From Acanthochromis polyacanthus (taxonomy: Eukaryota > Chordata > Actinopteri > Pomacentridae): 64,000 bases of DNA. The notes beneath the pieces are model-generated. The model made no database searches, was not told the origin of the DNA, and was given only the letters and a program-made list of their open reading frames with translations. The stretch covers positions 44,121,474 to 44,185,473 of the forward strand of contig NC_067113.1 in the NCBI RefSeq assembly GCF_021347895.1. The letters run 5' to 3'. Shown in pieces: positions 49,722-63,131 of this stretch. Position 1 is the first letter of the stretch. The number at the start of each line of letters is the position of its first letter. A program made the translations under genes and the position numbers.

Positions 49722-51785
49722 TTTTAGCCACCTCTTGGAGGACGTACTAAACTATGACGTTTTTGTCCATTTTTGGAAGCGAAATGATGTTTTTTATCCA
49801 TTTTTGGACGACATATTAAACTATGAAGTTTTTTGTCTATTTTCGGACGATATACTAAACTATGACATTTTTTTTGTTCATTTTTGGACCACACACTAAA
49901 CTATGATGTTTTTTGTCCATTTTCGGACGATATACTAAACTATGACATTTTTTTTGTTCATTTTTGGACCACACACTAAACTATGATGTTTTTTGTCCAT
50001 TTTCGTGCGACATACTAAACTCTGACTTTTTTTGTCCATTTTCGGACAACATACTAAACTATGACCCTTTTTGTCCATTTTCGAACGACATACTAAACTA
50101 TGACATTTTTGTCCATTTTCGGACGACATACTAAACTATGACGTTTTTTGTCCATTTTCGGAAGAGAAATGAAGTGCTTTGTCCATTTTCGGACGACATA
50201 CTATATTATGACGTTTTTTTGACGATTTTTGGATGACATATTAAACCATGACGTTTTTTGTCCATTTTCGGACGACATACTAAACTATGGCGTTTTTTTG
50301 TCCATTTTCGGATGACATACTGAACTATGACGTTTCTTGTCCATTTTTGGACAACATACCAAACTATGATGTTTTTTGTCCATTTTCGTGCGACATACTA
50401 AACTCTGACTTTTTTTGTCCATTTTCGGATGTCATACTAAACTATGATGTTTTTGACCATTTTCGGACAACATACTAAACTATGACCCTTTTTGTCCATT
50501 TTCGAACAACATACTAAACTATGACGATTTCGTTCATTTTCGGACGACATACTGAACTATGACTTTTTTTTGTCAATTCTCGGACGACATACTAAACTAT
50601 GACATTTTTGTCCATTTTTGGACGACATACTAAACTATGACGTTTTTTGTCCATTTTCGGAAGAGAAATGAAGTGCTTTGTCCATTTTCGGACGACATAC
50701 TATATTATGACGTTTTTTTGACGATTTTTGGATGACATATTAAACCATGACGTTTTTTGTACATTTTCGGATGACATACTGAACTATGACGTTTTATTTT
50801 CAATTTTTGGACAAAAAATTAAGTTTTTGTCCATTGTCAGATGACATACTCAAATATAACAATTCTTGTCCATTTTTGGACGACATACTAAACGATGATG
50901 TTTTTGTCCATTTTCGGACGACATACTAAACTATGACCCTTTCTGTCCATTTTCGGATGACATACGAAACGATGACATTTTTGTCCATTTTCGTGCGACA
51001 TACTAAACTATGACATTTTTGTCCGTTTTCGGACGACATACGAAACTATGACGAATTTGTCCATTTTTGGAAGAGAAATGATGTTTTTTGTCCATTTTTG
51101 GACAACATATTAAACTATGACGTTTTTTGTCCATTTTCGTATGATATACTAAACTATGACGTTTATTGCCCATTTTGGACAACATACCAAACTATGATGT
51201 TTTTTGTCCATTTTCGTGCGACATACTAAACGATGACCCTTTCTGTCCATTTTCGGATGACATACGAAATGATGACATTTTTGTCCATTTTCGTGCGACA
51301 TACGAAACTATGACGTTTTTGTCCATTTTTGGAAGAGAAATGATGTTTTTTGTCCATTTTTGGACGACATATTAAACTATGACGTTTTTTGTCCATTTTG
51401 GGATGTCATACGAAACTATGACATTTTTGTCCATTTTTGGAAGAGAAATGACGTTTTTTGTCCATTTTTGGACGACATACTAAACTATGACGTTTTTTGT
51501 CCATTTTTGGACCACATACTAAACTATGATGTTTTTGTCTATTTTCGGACGACATACTAAACTATTATGTTTCTTGTCCATTTTCGTGCGACATACTAAA
51601 CTATGACGTTTGTTGTCCATTTTCGAAGAACATCCTGTTCTATATCGTTTTTTCTCCGTTTTCAGAGGACATACTGTATTACCATTATTTTGTCATGTTT
51701 TTTGAAGACCAACTAAACAATAACAGTATTTTTCATATCTTCTGGACTGCGAACAAGAAAGCCGGGACAACATTGTTGTGAAGTA

Positions 51786-51869
51786 TCCTGAGCTGGAATC
51801 GAACCAGTGACTCAGAGGTAGTCCTGTTTTTGAGTCAGCCTCTCAACCAGTTGAGCTACCTGGGACCCT
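51786..51869 (-). repeat. tRNA-like module 5
   Basis: Identical to module 4 as read, 2148 bp further on; part of a near-exact 2.15-kb block duplication. Confidence 0.75.
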
Positions 51870-52916
51870 TTTAGCCACCTCTTGGAGGACGTACTAAACT
51901 ATGACGTTTTTGTCCATTTTTGGAAGCGAAATGATGTTTTTTATCCATTTTTGGACGACATATTAAACTATGAAGTTTTTTGTCTATTTTCGGACGATAT
52001 ACTAAACTATGACATTTTTTTTGTTCATTTTTGGACCACACACTAAACTATGATGTTTTTTGTCCATTTTCGGACGACATACTAAACTCTGACTTTTTTT
52101 GTCCATTTTCGGACAACATACTAAACTATGACCCTTTTTGTCCATTTTTGAACGACATACTAAACTATGACATTTTTGTCCATTTTCGGACGACATATTA
52201 AACTATGACGTTTCTTGTCCATTTTTGCACGTCATACTAAAGTATGATGTTTTTGTCCATTTTTGGAAGAGAAATGATGTTTTTGTCCATATTTGGACGA
52301 CATATTAAACTATGACGTTTTTTGTCCATTGTCGGACGATATACTAAACTATGACATTTTTTTGTTCATTTTTGGACCACACACTAAACTATGATGTTTT
52401 TTGTCCATTTTCGTGCAACATACTAAACTATGACGTTTTTTTGTCCGTTTTCGGACGACATATCAAACTATGACATTTCTTGTCCATTTTGGGATGTCAT
52501 ACGAAACTATGACATTTTTGTCCATTTTTGGAAGAGAAATGACGTTTTTTGTCCATTTTTGGACGACATACTAAACTATGACGTTTTTTGTCCATTTTCG
52601 GACGATATACTAAACTATGACATTTTTTGCCCATTTTTGGACCACATACTAAACTATGATGTTTTTTGTCTGTTTTCGAACGACATACTAAACTATTATG
52701 TTTCTTGTCCATTTTCGTGCGACATACTAAACTATGACGTTTGTTGTCCATTTTCGAACGACATCATGTTCTGTATCGTTTTTTTCTCCGTTTTCAGAGG
52801 ACATACTGTATTACCATTATTTTGTCATGTTTTTTGAAGACCAACTGAACCATGACAGTATTTTTCAAATCTTCTGGACTGCGAACAAGAAAGCAGGGAC
52901 AACATTGTGGCAAAAT

Positions 52917-53000
52917 ATCCTGAGCTGGAATCGAACCAGTGACTCAGAGGTAGTCCTGTTTTGGAGTCAGCCTCTCAACCAGTTGAGCTCCCTGGGACCC
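52917..53000 (-). repeat. tRNA-like module 6
   Basis: B box intact. The A box reads GAGCTCAACTGG (first T changed to G). Ends 1131 bp after module 5. Confidence 0.72.
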
Positions 53001-56000
53001 TTTTAGCCACCTCTTGGAGGACGTACTAAACTATGACGTTTTTGTCCATTTTTGGAAGCGAAATGATGTATTTTATCCATTTTTGGACGACATATTAAAC
53101 TATGACGTTTTTTGTCCATTTTCGGACGATATACTAAACTATGACGTTTTTGTCCATTTTCGGACGACATACTAAACGATGACATTTTTTGTCCATTTTC
53201 GGACGACATACTAAACTATGACGTTTTTGTCCATTTTCGGACGACATACTAAACGATGACATTTTTTGTCCATTTTCGGAAGAGAAATGAAGTGCTTTGT
53301 CCATTTTCGGACGACATACTATATTATGACGTTTTGTTGACGATTTTTGGATGACATATTAAACCATGACGTTTTTTGTCCATTTTCGGATGACATACTA
53401 AACTATGGCGTTTTTTCGTCCATTTTCGGATGACATACTGAACTATGACGTTTTATTTTCAATTTTTGGACAATAATTACGTTTTTGTCCATTGTCAGAT
53501 GACATACTCAACTATAACAATTCTTGTCCATTTTCGGACGACATACTAAACGATGATGTTTTTTGTCCATTTTCGGACGACATACTAAACTATGACCCTT
53601 TCTGTCCATTTTCGGATGACATACGAAACGATGACATTTTTGTCCATTTTCGTGCGACATACTAAACTATGACATTTTTGTCCGTTTTCGGACGACATAC
53701 TAAACTATGATGTTTCTTGTCCATTTTCGGACGTCATACGAAACTATAACGTTTTTGTCCATTTTTGGAAGAGAAATCACGTTTTTTGTCCATTTTCGGA
53801 AAACATACTCAACTCTGACGCTGCTTGTCCATTTTCTGATGACATACTAAACGATGATGTTTTTTGTCCATTTTCGGACGACATACTAAACTATGACTTT
53901 TTTTGTCCATTTTCGGACGACATACTAAACGATGACATTTTTTGTCCATTTTCGGAAGAGAAATGAAGTGCTTTGTCCATTTTCGGACGACATACTATAT
54001 TATGACGTTTTGTTGACGATTTTTGGATGACATATTAAACCATGACGTTTTTTGTCCATTTTCGGATGACATACTAAACTATGGCGTTTTTTCGTCCATT
54101 TTCGGATGACATACTGAACTATGACGTTTTATTTTCAATTTTTGGACAATAATTACGTTTTTGTCCATTGTCAGATGACATACTCAACTATAACAATTCT
54201 TGTCCATTTTCGGACGACATACTAAACGATGATGTTTTTTGTCCATTTTCGGACGACATACTAAACTATGACCCTTTCTGTCCATTTTCGGACGACATAC
54301 TAAACTATGACGTTTTTGTCCATTTTCGGACGACATACTAAACGATGACATTTTTTGTCCATTTTCGGAAGAGAAATGAAGTGCTTTGTCCATTTTCGGA
54401 CGACATACTATATTATGACGTTTTGTTGACGATTTTTGGATGACATATTAAACCATGACGTTTTTTGTCCATTTTCGGATGACATACTAAACTATGGCGT
54501 TTTTTCGTCCATTTTCGGATGACATACTGAACTATGACGTTTTATTTTCAATTTTTGGACAATAATTACGTTTTTGTCCATTGTCAGATGACATACTCAA
54601 CTATAACAATTCTTGTCCATTTTCGGACGACATACTAAACTATGACCCTTTCTGTCCATTTTCGGATGACATACGAAACGATGACATTTTTGTCCATTTT
54701 CGTGCGACATACTAAACTATGACATTTTTGTCCGTTTTCGGACGACATACTAAACTATGATGTTTCTTGTCCATTTTCGGACGTCATACGAAACTATAAC
54801 GTTTTTGTCTATTTTTGGAAGAGAAATCACGTTTTTTGTCCATTTTCGGAAAACATACTCAACTCTGACGCTGCTTGTCCATTTTCTGATGACATACTAA
54901 ACGATGATGTTTTTGTCCATTTTCGGATGACATAGTGAACTATGACGTTTTATTTTCAATTTTTGGACAAAAGATTTCGTTTTTGTCCATTGTCAGATGA
55001 CATACTAAACTGTGACCCTTTTTTTCCATTTTCGGATTCCATTCGAAATGATGACATTTTTGTCCATTTTCGGACGACATATTAAACTATGACGTTTCTT
55101 GTCCATTTTTGCACATCATACTAAAGTATGACGTTTTTGTCCATTTTTGGAAGAGAAATGACGTTTTTTATCAATTTTTGGACGACACACTAAACTATGA
55201 CGTTTTTTGTCCATTCTCGGACGACATACTAAACTATGACCCTTTCTGTCCATTTTCGGATGACATACGAAACGATGACATTTTTGTCCATTTTCGTGCG
55301 ACATACTAAACTATGACCCTTTCTGTCCATTTTCGGATGACATACGAAACGATGACATTTCTTGTCCATTTTCGTGCGACATACTAAACTATGACATTTT
55401 TGTCCGTTTTCGGACGACATACTAAACTATGATGTTTCTTGTCCATTTTCGGACGTCATACGAAACTATGACGTTTTTGTCCATTTTTGGATGACATACG
55501 AAACTATGACCCTTTCTGTCCATTTTCGGATGACATACGAAACGATGACATTTTTGTCCATTTTCGGACAACATACTAAACTATGACATTTTTGTCCGTT
55601 TTCGGACGACATACTAAACTATGATGTTTCTTGTCCATTTTCGGACGTCATACGAAACTATGACGTTTTTGTCCATTTTTGGAAGAGAAATCACGTTTTT
55701 TGTCCATTTTCGGAAAACATACTCAACTCTGACGCTGCTTGTCCATTTTCTGATGACATACTAAACGATGATGTTTTTTGTCCATTTTCGGACGACATAC
55801 TAAACTATGACTTTTTTTGTCCATTTTCGGATGACATTACTAAACTATGACATTTTTGTCCATTTTCGGACGATATACTAAACTATGACGTTTTTTGTCC
55901 ATTTTGGGACGACATACTAAAGTATGACGTTTTATGTCCATTTTAAGAAGAGAAATGACGTGTTTTCTCCATTTTCGGACGATATACTATATTATGAAAT

Positions 56001-56161
56001 TTTTGTCCAACATCCCATACTATGACTTTTTTTTCCGTTTTCCGATGACGTACTGAATTACGATGATTTTGTCATGTTTTTGAAGACCAACTTAACAATA
56101 ACAGTATTTTTCATATCTTCTGGACTGCAAACAAGAAAGCAGGGACAATGTTATGGCAAGT

Positions 56162-56245
56162 TATCCTTAACTGGAATTGAACCCATGACTCAGACACAGT
56201 CCTGTTTTCCAGTCAGCCTCTCAACCAGTTGAGCTACCTGGGATC
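56162..56245 (-). repeat. tRNA-like module 7
   Basis: The B box reads GGTTCAATTCC and the A box TAGCTCAACTGG. It carries the CCATGACTCAGACACAG (plus) variant shared with modules 8 and 9. Ends 3245 bp after module 6. Confidence 0.72.
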
Positions 56246-57302
56246 CTGTTATCCACATCTTGGAGGACGTACTAAATTATGGCGTCTTTGTCCATTTTTG
56301 GAAGGGAAATGACGTTTTTTGTCCATTTTTGGATGACATATTAAACTATGACGTTTTATGTACATTTTCGGATGACAAATTAAACTATGACGTTTCTTGT
56401 CCATTTTTGGGCGACACACTAAACTATGACGTTTTTTGTCCATTTTCGGACGACATACTAAACTATGACCCTTTCTGTCCATTTTCGGATGACATACGAA
56501 ACGATGACATTTTTGTCCATTTTCGTGCGACATACTAAACTATGACCCTTTCTGTCCATTTTCGGATGACATACGAAACGATGACATTTTTGTCCATTTT
56601 CGTGCGACACACTAAACTATGACATTTTTGTCCGTTTTCGGACGACATACTAAACTATGATGTTTCTTGTCCATTTTCGGACGTCATACGAAACTATGAC
56701 GTTTTTGTCCATTTTTGGACGACATACTAAACTATGACATTTTTGTCCGTTTTCGGACGACATACTAAACTATGATGTTTCTTGTCCATTTTCGGACGTC
56801 ATACGAAACTATGACGTTTTTGTCCATTTTTGGAAGAGAAATCACGTTTTTTGTCCATTTTCGGAAAACATACTCAACTCTGACGCTGCTTGTCCATTTT
56901 CTGATGACATACTAAACGATGATGTTTTTTGTCCATTTTCGGACGACATACTAAACTATGACTTTTTTTGTCCATTTTCGGATGACATTACTAAACGATG
57001 ACATTTTTGTCCATTTTCGGACGATATACTAAACTATGACGTTTTTTGTCCATTTTGGGACGACATACTAAAGTATGACGTTTTATGTCCATTTTAAGAA
57101 GAGAAATGACGTGTTTTCTCCATTTTCGGACGACATACTATATTATGAAATTTTTGTCCAACATCCCATACTATGACTTTTTTTTCCGTTTTCCGATGAC
57201 GTACTGAATTACGATGATTTTGTCATGTTTTTGAAGACCAACTTAACAATGACAGTATTTTTCATATCTTCTGGACTGCAAACAAGAAAGCAGGGACAAT
57301 GT

Positions 57303-57386
57303 TATCCTTAGCTGGAATTGAACCCATGACTCAGACACAGTCCTGTTTTTCAGTCAGCCTCTCAACCAGTTGAGCTACCTGGGATC
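57303..57386 (-). repeat. tRNA-like module 8
   Basis: Same subfamily as module 7, 1141 bp further on. Confidence 0.72.
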
Positions 57387-58436
57387 CTGTTATCCACATC
57401 TTGGAGGACGTACTAAATTATGGCGTCTTTGTCCATTTTTGGAAGGGAAATGACGTTTCTTGTCCATTTTTGGGCGACACACTAAACTATGACGTTTTTT
57501 GTCCATTTTCGGACGACATACTAAACTATGACCCTTTCTGTCCATTTTTGGATGACATACGAAACGATGACATTTTTGTCCATTTTCGTGCGACACACTA
57601 AACTATGACCCTTTCTGTCCATTTTCGGATGACATACGAAACGATGACATTTTTGTCCATTTTCGTGCGACATACTAAACTATGACATTTTTGTCCGTTT
57701 TCGGATGACATACTAAACTATGATGTTTCTTGTCCATTTTCGGACGTCATACGAAACTATGACGTTTTTGTCCATTTTTGGACGACATACTAAACTATGA
57801 CCCTTTCTGTCCATTTTCGGATGACATACGAAACGATGACATTTTTGTCCATTTTCGTGCGACATACTAAACTATGACATTTTTGTCCGTTTTCGGACGA
57901 CATACTAAACTATGATGTTTCTTGTCCATTTTCGGACGTCATACGAAACTATGACGTTTTTGTCCATTTTTGGAAGAGAAATCACGTTTTTTGTCCATTT
58001 TCAGAAAACATACTCAACTCTGATGCTGCTTGTCCATTTTCTGATGACATACTAAACGATGATGTTTTTTGTCCATTTTCGGACGACATACTAAACTATG
58101 ACTTTTTTTGTCCATTTTCGGATGACATTACTAAACTATGACATTTTTGTCCATTTTCGGACGATATACTAAACTATGACGTTTTTTGTCCATTTTGGGA
58201 CGACATACTAAAGTATGACGTTTTATGTCCATTTTAAGAAGAGAAATGACGTGTTTTCTCCATTTTCGGACGACATACTATATTATGAAATTTTTGTCCA
58301 ACATCCCATACTACGACTTTTTTTTCCGTTGACTTACTGAATTACGATGATTTTGTCATGTTTTTGAAGACCAACTTAACAATGACAGTATTTTTCATAT
58401 CTTCTGGACTGCAAACAAGAAAGCAGGGACAATGTT

Positions 58437-58520
58437 ATCCTTAGCTGGAATTGAACCCATGACTCAGACACAGTCCTGTTTTTCAGTCAGCCTCTCAACC
58501 AGTTGAGCAACCTGGGATCC
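58437..58520 (-). repeat. tRNA-like module 9
   Basis: Same subfamily as module 7; the A box reads TTGCTCAACTGG. Ends 1134 bp after module 8. Confidence 0.7.
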
Positions 58521-58930
58521 TGTCATCCACATCTTGGAGGACGTACTAAATTATGGCGTCTTTGTCCATTTTTGGAAGGGAAATGACGTTTTTTGTCCAT
58601 TTTTGGATGACATATTAAACTATGACGTTTTATGTACATTTTCGGATGACAAATTAAACTATGACGTTTCTTGTCCATTTTTGGGCGACACACTAAACTA
58701 TGACGTTTTTGTCCATTTTCGGAAGACAAATGACGTATTTTGTGCATTTTCTGACAACATGCTTCATTATGGCATTTTCGTCCGACATCCTTTTCTATGA
58801 CCTTTTTTGTCCGTTTTCCGAAGACACACTGGATTAAGATGATTTTGTCGTGTTTTTTGAAGACCAACTAAACTATGATGGTATTTTTCGTATCTTCGGG
58901 ACTGCAAATGAGAAAGCATTGTGACAAGCT

Positions 58931-59014
58931 ATCCTGAGCTGGAATTGAACCAGTGACTCAGATGCAGTACTGTTTTTGAGTCAGCCTCTCAACCAATTGA
59001 GCTACCTGGGACCC
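58931..59014 (-). repeat. tRNA-like module 10
   Basis: A third subfamily: A box TAGCTCAATTGG, B box GGTTCAATTCC, and GATGCAGTACTG on plus. Only 494 bp after module 9, so two block types meet here. Confidence 0.72.
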
Positions 59015-60405
59015 TGCTGTCCACGTCTTGGAGGACATACTAAACTATGGCCTTTTTGTCCATTTTTGGACGACATATTAAACAATGACAATTTTGTCCT
59101 TTTTTCAGACGATATACTAAACTATGACGTTTCTTGCCCATTTTCGGACGTCATACTAAACTATGACGTTTTTTGTCCATTTTTGGACGACATATTAAAC
59201 GATGACTTTTTTTGTCCATTTTCGGATGACATACAAAACGATGACATCTCTGTCCATTTTCGGACAACATACTAAACTATGACATTTTTGGATGACATAC
59301 GAAACTATGACGTTTTTTGTCCATTTTCGGACGATATACTAAACTGTGACATTTTTGTCCGTTTTTGGACGACATACTAAACTATGACGTTTTTGGCCCA
59401 TTTTTGGACCACATACTAACCTATGATGTTTTTTGTCCATTTTCGGACGCATACTAAACTATGATGTTTTTGTCCATTTTCGCACGACATACTAAACTAT
59501 GACCCTTTTTGTCAATTTTCGAACGAAATACTAAACTATGACGATTTTGTCCATTTTCGGACGACATACGAAACTATGACTTTTTTTGTCCATTTTCGTA
59601 CGACACACTAAACTATGATGTTTCTTGTCCATTTTCGGGCGACATACGAAACGATGACATTTTTTGTCCATTTTCGGACGACATACTAAACTGTGACATT
59701 TTTGGACGACATACTAAACTATAATGTTTTTTGTCCATTTTTGGATGACATACTAAACTATGACGTCTCTTGTCCATTTTCGGGCAACATACTAAACTAT
59801 GACCTTTTTTGTCCATTTTCAGACAACATACTACACAAGGACGTTTTTTTTCAGATGACATACTATATTATGACGTTTTTGGCCATTTTCGGACAACATA
59901 TTAAACTATGACGATTTTGTCCTTTTTTCAGACGATATACTAAACTATGATGTTTTTTGTCCATTTTCGGATGACATACTAAACTATGACGTTTCTTGTC
60001 CATTTTTGGACGTCATACTAAACTATGACGTTTTTTTGTCCATTTTTGGACGACATACTAAACTATGGCATTTTTTTGTCCATTTTCGGATGACATACTG
60101 AACTATGACGCATTATTTTCAATTTTTGAACGAAAAATTACGTTTTTGTCCTTTGTCAGATGACATACTAAACTATGACGTTTTTGTCCATTTTCGGAAG
60201 AGAAATGACGTATTTTGTGCATTTTCTGACGACATGCTTCATTATGGCATTTTCGTCCGACATCCTTTTCTATGACCTTTTTTGTCCGTTTTCCGAAGAC
60301 ACACTGGATTAAGATGATTTTGTCATGTTTTTTGAAGACCAACTAAACTATGATGGTATTTTTCGTATCTTCGGGACTGCAAATGAGAAAGCATCGTGAC
60401 AAGCT

Positions 60406-60489
60406 ATCCTGAGCTGGAATTGAACCAGTGACTCAGATGCAGTACTGTTTTTGAGTCAGCCTCTCAACCAATTGAGCTACCTGGGACCC
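60406..60489 (-). repeat. tRNA-like module 11
   Basis: Same sequence type as module 10, 1475 bp further on. Confidence 0.72.
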
Positions 60490-63047
60490 TGCTGTCCACG
60501 TCTTGGAGGACATACTAAACTATGGCCTTTTTGTCCATTTTTGGACGACATATTAAACAATGACAATTTTGTCCTTTTTTCAGACGATATACTAAACTAT
60601 GACGTTTCTTGCCCATTTTCGGACGTCGTACTAAACTATGACGTTTTTTGTCCATTTTTGGACGACATATTAAACGATGACTTTTTTTGTCCATTTTCGG
60701 ATGACATACAAAACGATGACATCTCTGTCCATTTTCGGACAACATACTAAACTATGACATTTTTGGATGACATACGAAACTATGACGTTTTTTGTCCATT
60801 TTCGGACGATATACTAAACTGTGACATTTTTGTCCGTTTTTGGATGACATACTAAACTATGACGTTTTTGGCCCATTTTTGGACCACATACTAACCTATG
60901 ATGTTTTTTGTCCATTTTCGGACGCATACTAAACTATGATGTTTTTGTCCATTTTCGCACGACATACTAAACTATGACCCTTTTTGTCAATTTTCGAACG
61001 AAATACTAAACTATGACGATTTTGTCCATTTTCGGACGACATACGAAACTATGACTTTTTTTGTCCATTTTCGGACGACACACTAAACTATGATGTTTCT
61101 TGTCCATTTTCGGGCGACATACGAAACGATGACATTTTTTGTCCATTTTCGGACGACATACTAAACTGTGACATTTTCGCACGACATACTAAACTATAAC
61201 CCTTTTTGTCAATTTTCGAACGAAATACTAAACTATGACGATTTTGTCCATTTTCGGACGACATACGAAACTATGACTTTTTTTGTCCATTTTCGGACGA
61301 CACACTAAACTATGATGTTTCTTGTCCATTTTCGGGCGACATACGAAACGATGACATTTTGTGTCCATTTTCGGACGACATACTAAACTGTGACATTTTT
61401 GAACGACATACTAAACTATAATGTTTTTTGTCCATTTTTGGATGACATACTAAACTATGACGTTTCTTGTCCATTTTCGGGCAACATAATAAACTATGAC
61501 CTTTTTTGTCCATTTTCAGACAACATCCTAAACTCCGACGTTTTTTGCCCGTTTTTCGGACAATAAATGACATTTTTTTGTCCATTTTTGGACCACATAC
61601 TAAATCATGACGTTTTTTGGCCATTTTCGGAGGACATACGAAACTATTACGTTTTTGTCCATTTTTCGGACGACCTACTATTCTATGACGTTTTTTGCCG
61701 GTTTTTGGACGACATAATATATTATGACGTTTTTGGCCATTTTCGGACAACATACTATACTATGATGTTTTTTGTCCATTTTCAGACGACATACTAAACT
61801 ATGATTTTTTTTGTCCATTTTTGGACGACATACTAAACTATGATGTTTTTGTCCATTTTCGGATGACATACTAAACTATGACGTCTTTTGTCCATGTTCA
61901 GACGACATACTACACTCCGACTTTTTGTCCATTTTCGGAAACGAAATGACATTTTTGTCCATTTTCGGACGACATACTAAACTGTGACATTTTTTGTCCA
62001 TTTTCAGACAACATACGAAACAATTACATTTTTGTCCATTTTCTGATGACATACTAAAGTATAACGTTTCTTGTCCATTTTCGGACAACATACTAAACTC
62101 TGACGTTTTTTGTCCATTTTCCGACGACATCCTAAACTATGACGTCTTTTGTCCATTTTCGTACGACATACTAAAGTATGATGTTTTTTGTCCATTTTCG
62201 GATGACATACTAAAGTATGACGTTTCTTGTCCATTTTCGTACAACATCCTAAACTCTGACGTTTTTTGCCTGTTTTTCGGACAAAAAATGACATTTTTTT
62301 GTCCATTTTTGGACCACATACTAAACCATGACTTTTTTTGGCCATTTTTGGACCACATACTAAACTATGACATTTTTTGGCCATTTTCGGACGACATACT
62401 TTACTTTTACGTTTTTGTCCATTTTTGGACGACCTACTATTCTATGACGTTTTTTGCCGGTTTTCGGACGACATAATATATTATGACATTTTTTTTCCAT
62501 CTTCGGACGACATACCAAACTAAGACATTTTTTGTCCTATTTTGAACGACATACTAACGTATGACTTTTTCAGTCCATTTTCGGACAACATTCTAAACTA
62601 TTACGTTTTTTGTCCATTTTCTAACGAAATACTAAACTATGACGATTTTGTCCTTTTTTTGGACAATATACTAAACTATTATGTTTTTTGTCCATTTTCG
62701 GACGACACACTAAACTATGATGTTTCTTGTCCATTTTCGTGCGACATACTAAACTATGGCTTTTTTTGTCCGTTTTCGAACGACATGCTATACTATGACT
62801 TTTTTTGTCCATTTTCGTGCCACATACTAAACTATGATGTTTCTGTCCATTTTTGGAGGAGAAATGACATGTTTTTCCCATTTTCGGATGATATCCTATA
62901 CTATGATGTTTTTATTGGCCATTTTCTGATGACATACTGAATTATGATGATTTTGTCATGTTTTTTGAAGACCAACTAAACTGTGACAGTATTTTTCGTA
63001 TCTTCTGGACTGCAAACGAGAAAGCAGGGACATCATTGGGGTAAGGT

Positions 63048-63131
63048 ATCCTTAGCTGAAATTGAACCAGTGACTCAGATGCAGTGCTGTTTTTGAGTCA
63101 GCCTCTCAACTAGTTGAGCTACCTGGGAACC
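63048..63131 (-). repeat. tRNA-like module 12
   Basis: A box TAGCTCAACTAG, B box GGTTCAATTTC (from GAAATTGAACC on plus); the most decayed promoter of the set. Ends 2642 bp after module 11. Confidence 0.68.

Larger units (their letters stand above)
47785..52020 (+). repeat. Higher-order block pair B (offset about 2150 bp)
   Basis: 47785-49870 and 49935-52020 match almost base for base with an offset of 2148-2150, including rare variants such as GTGCGACATACTAAACTCTG and the ACAAAAAATTAAG unit. Near-identity over 2 kb implies the most recent duplication in the window, or an assembly duplication. Confidence 0.85.
56246..58520 (+). repeat. Higher-order block pair C (1141 and 1134 bp)
   Basis: Both blocks begin CTGTTATCCACATCTTGGAGG or a one-base variant, share the unit TTTTGTCCAACATCCCATAC and end in subfamily-7 modules. 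55100-56245 appears to be a third, less regular member. Confidence 0.8.
58705..61160 (+). repeat. Higher-order block pair D (offset 1475 bp)
   Basis: 58705-59685 and 60180-61160 are nearly identical (offset 1475), including the unusual units CATGCTTCATTATGGCATTT and GCTGTCCACGTCTTGGAGG and modules 10 and 11. A shorter internal duplication follows at about 61175-61370. Confidence 0.82.
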
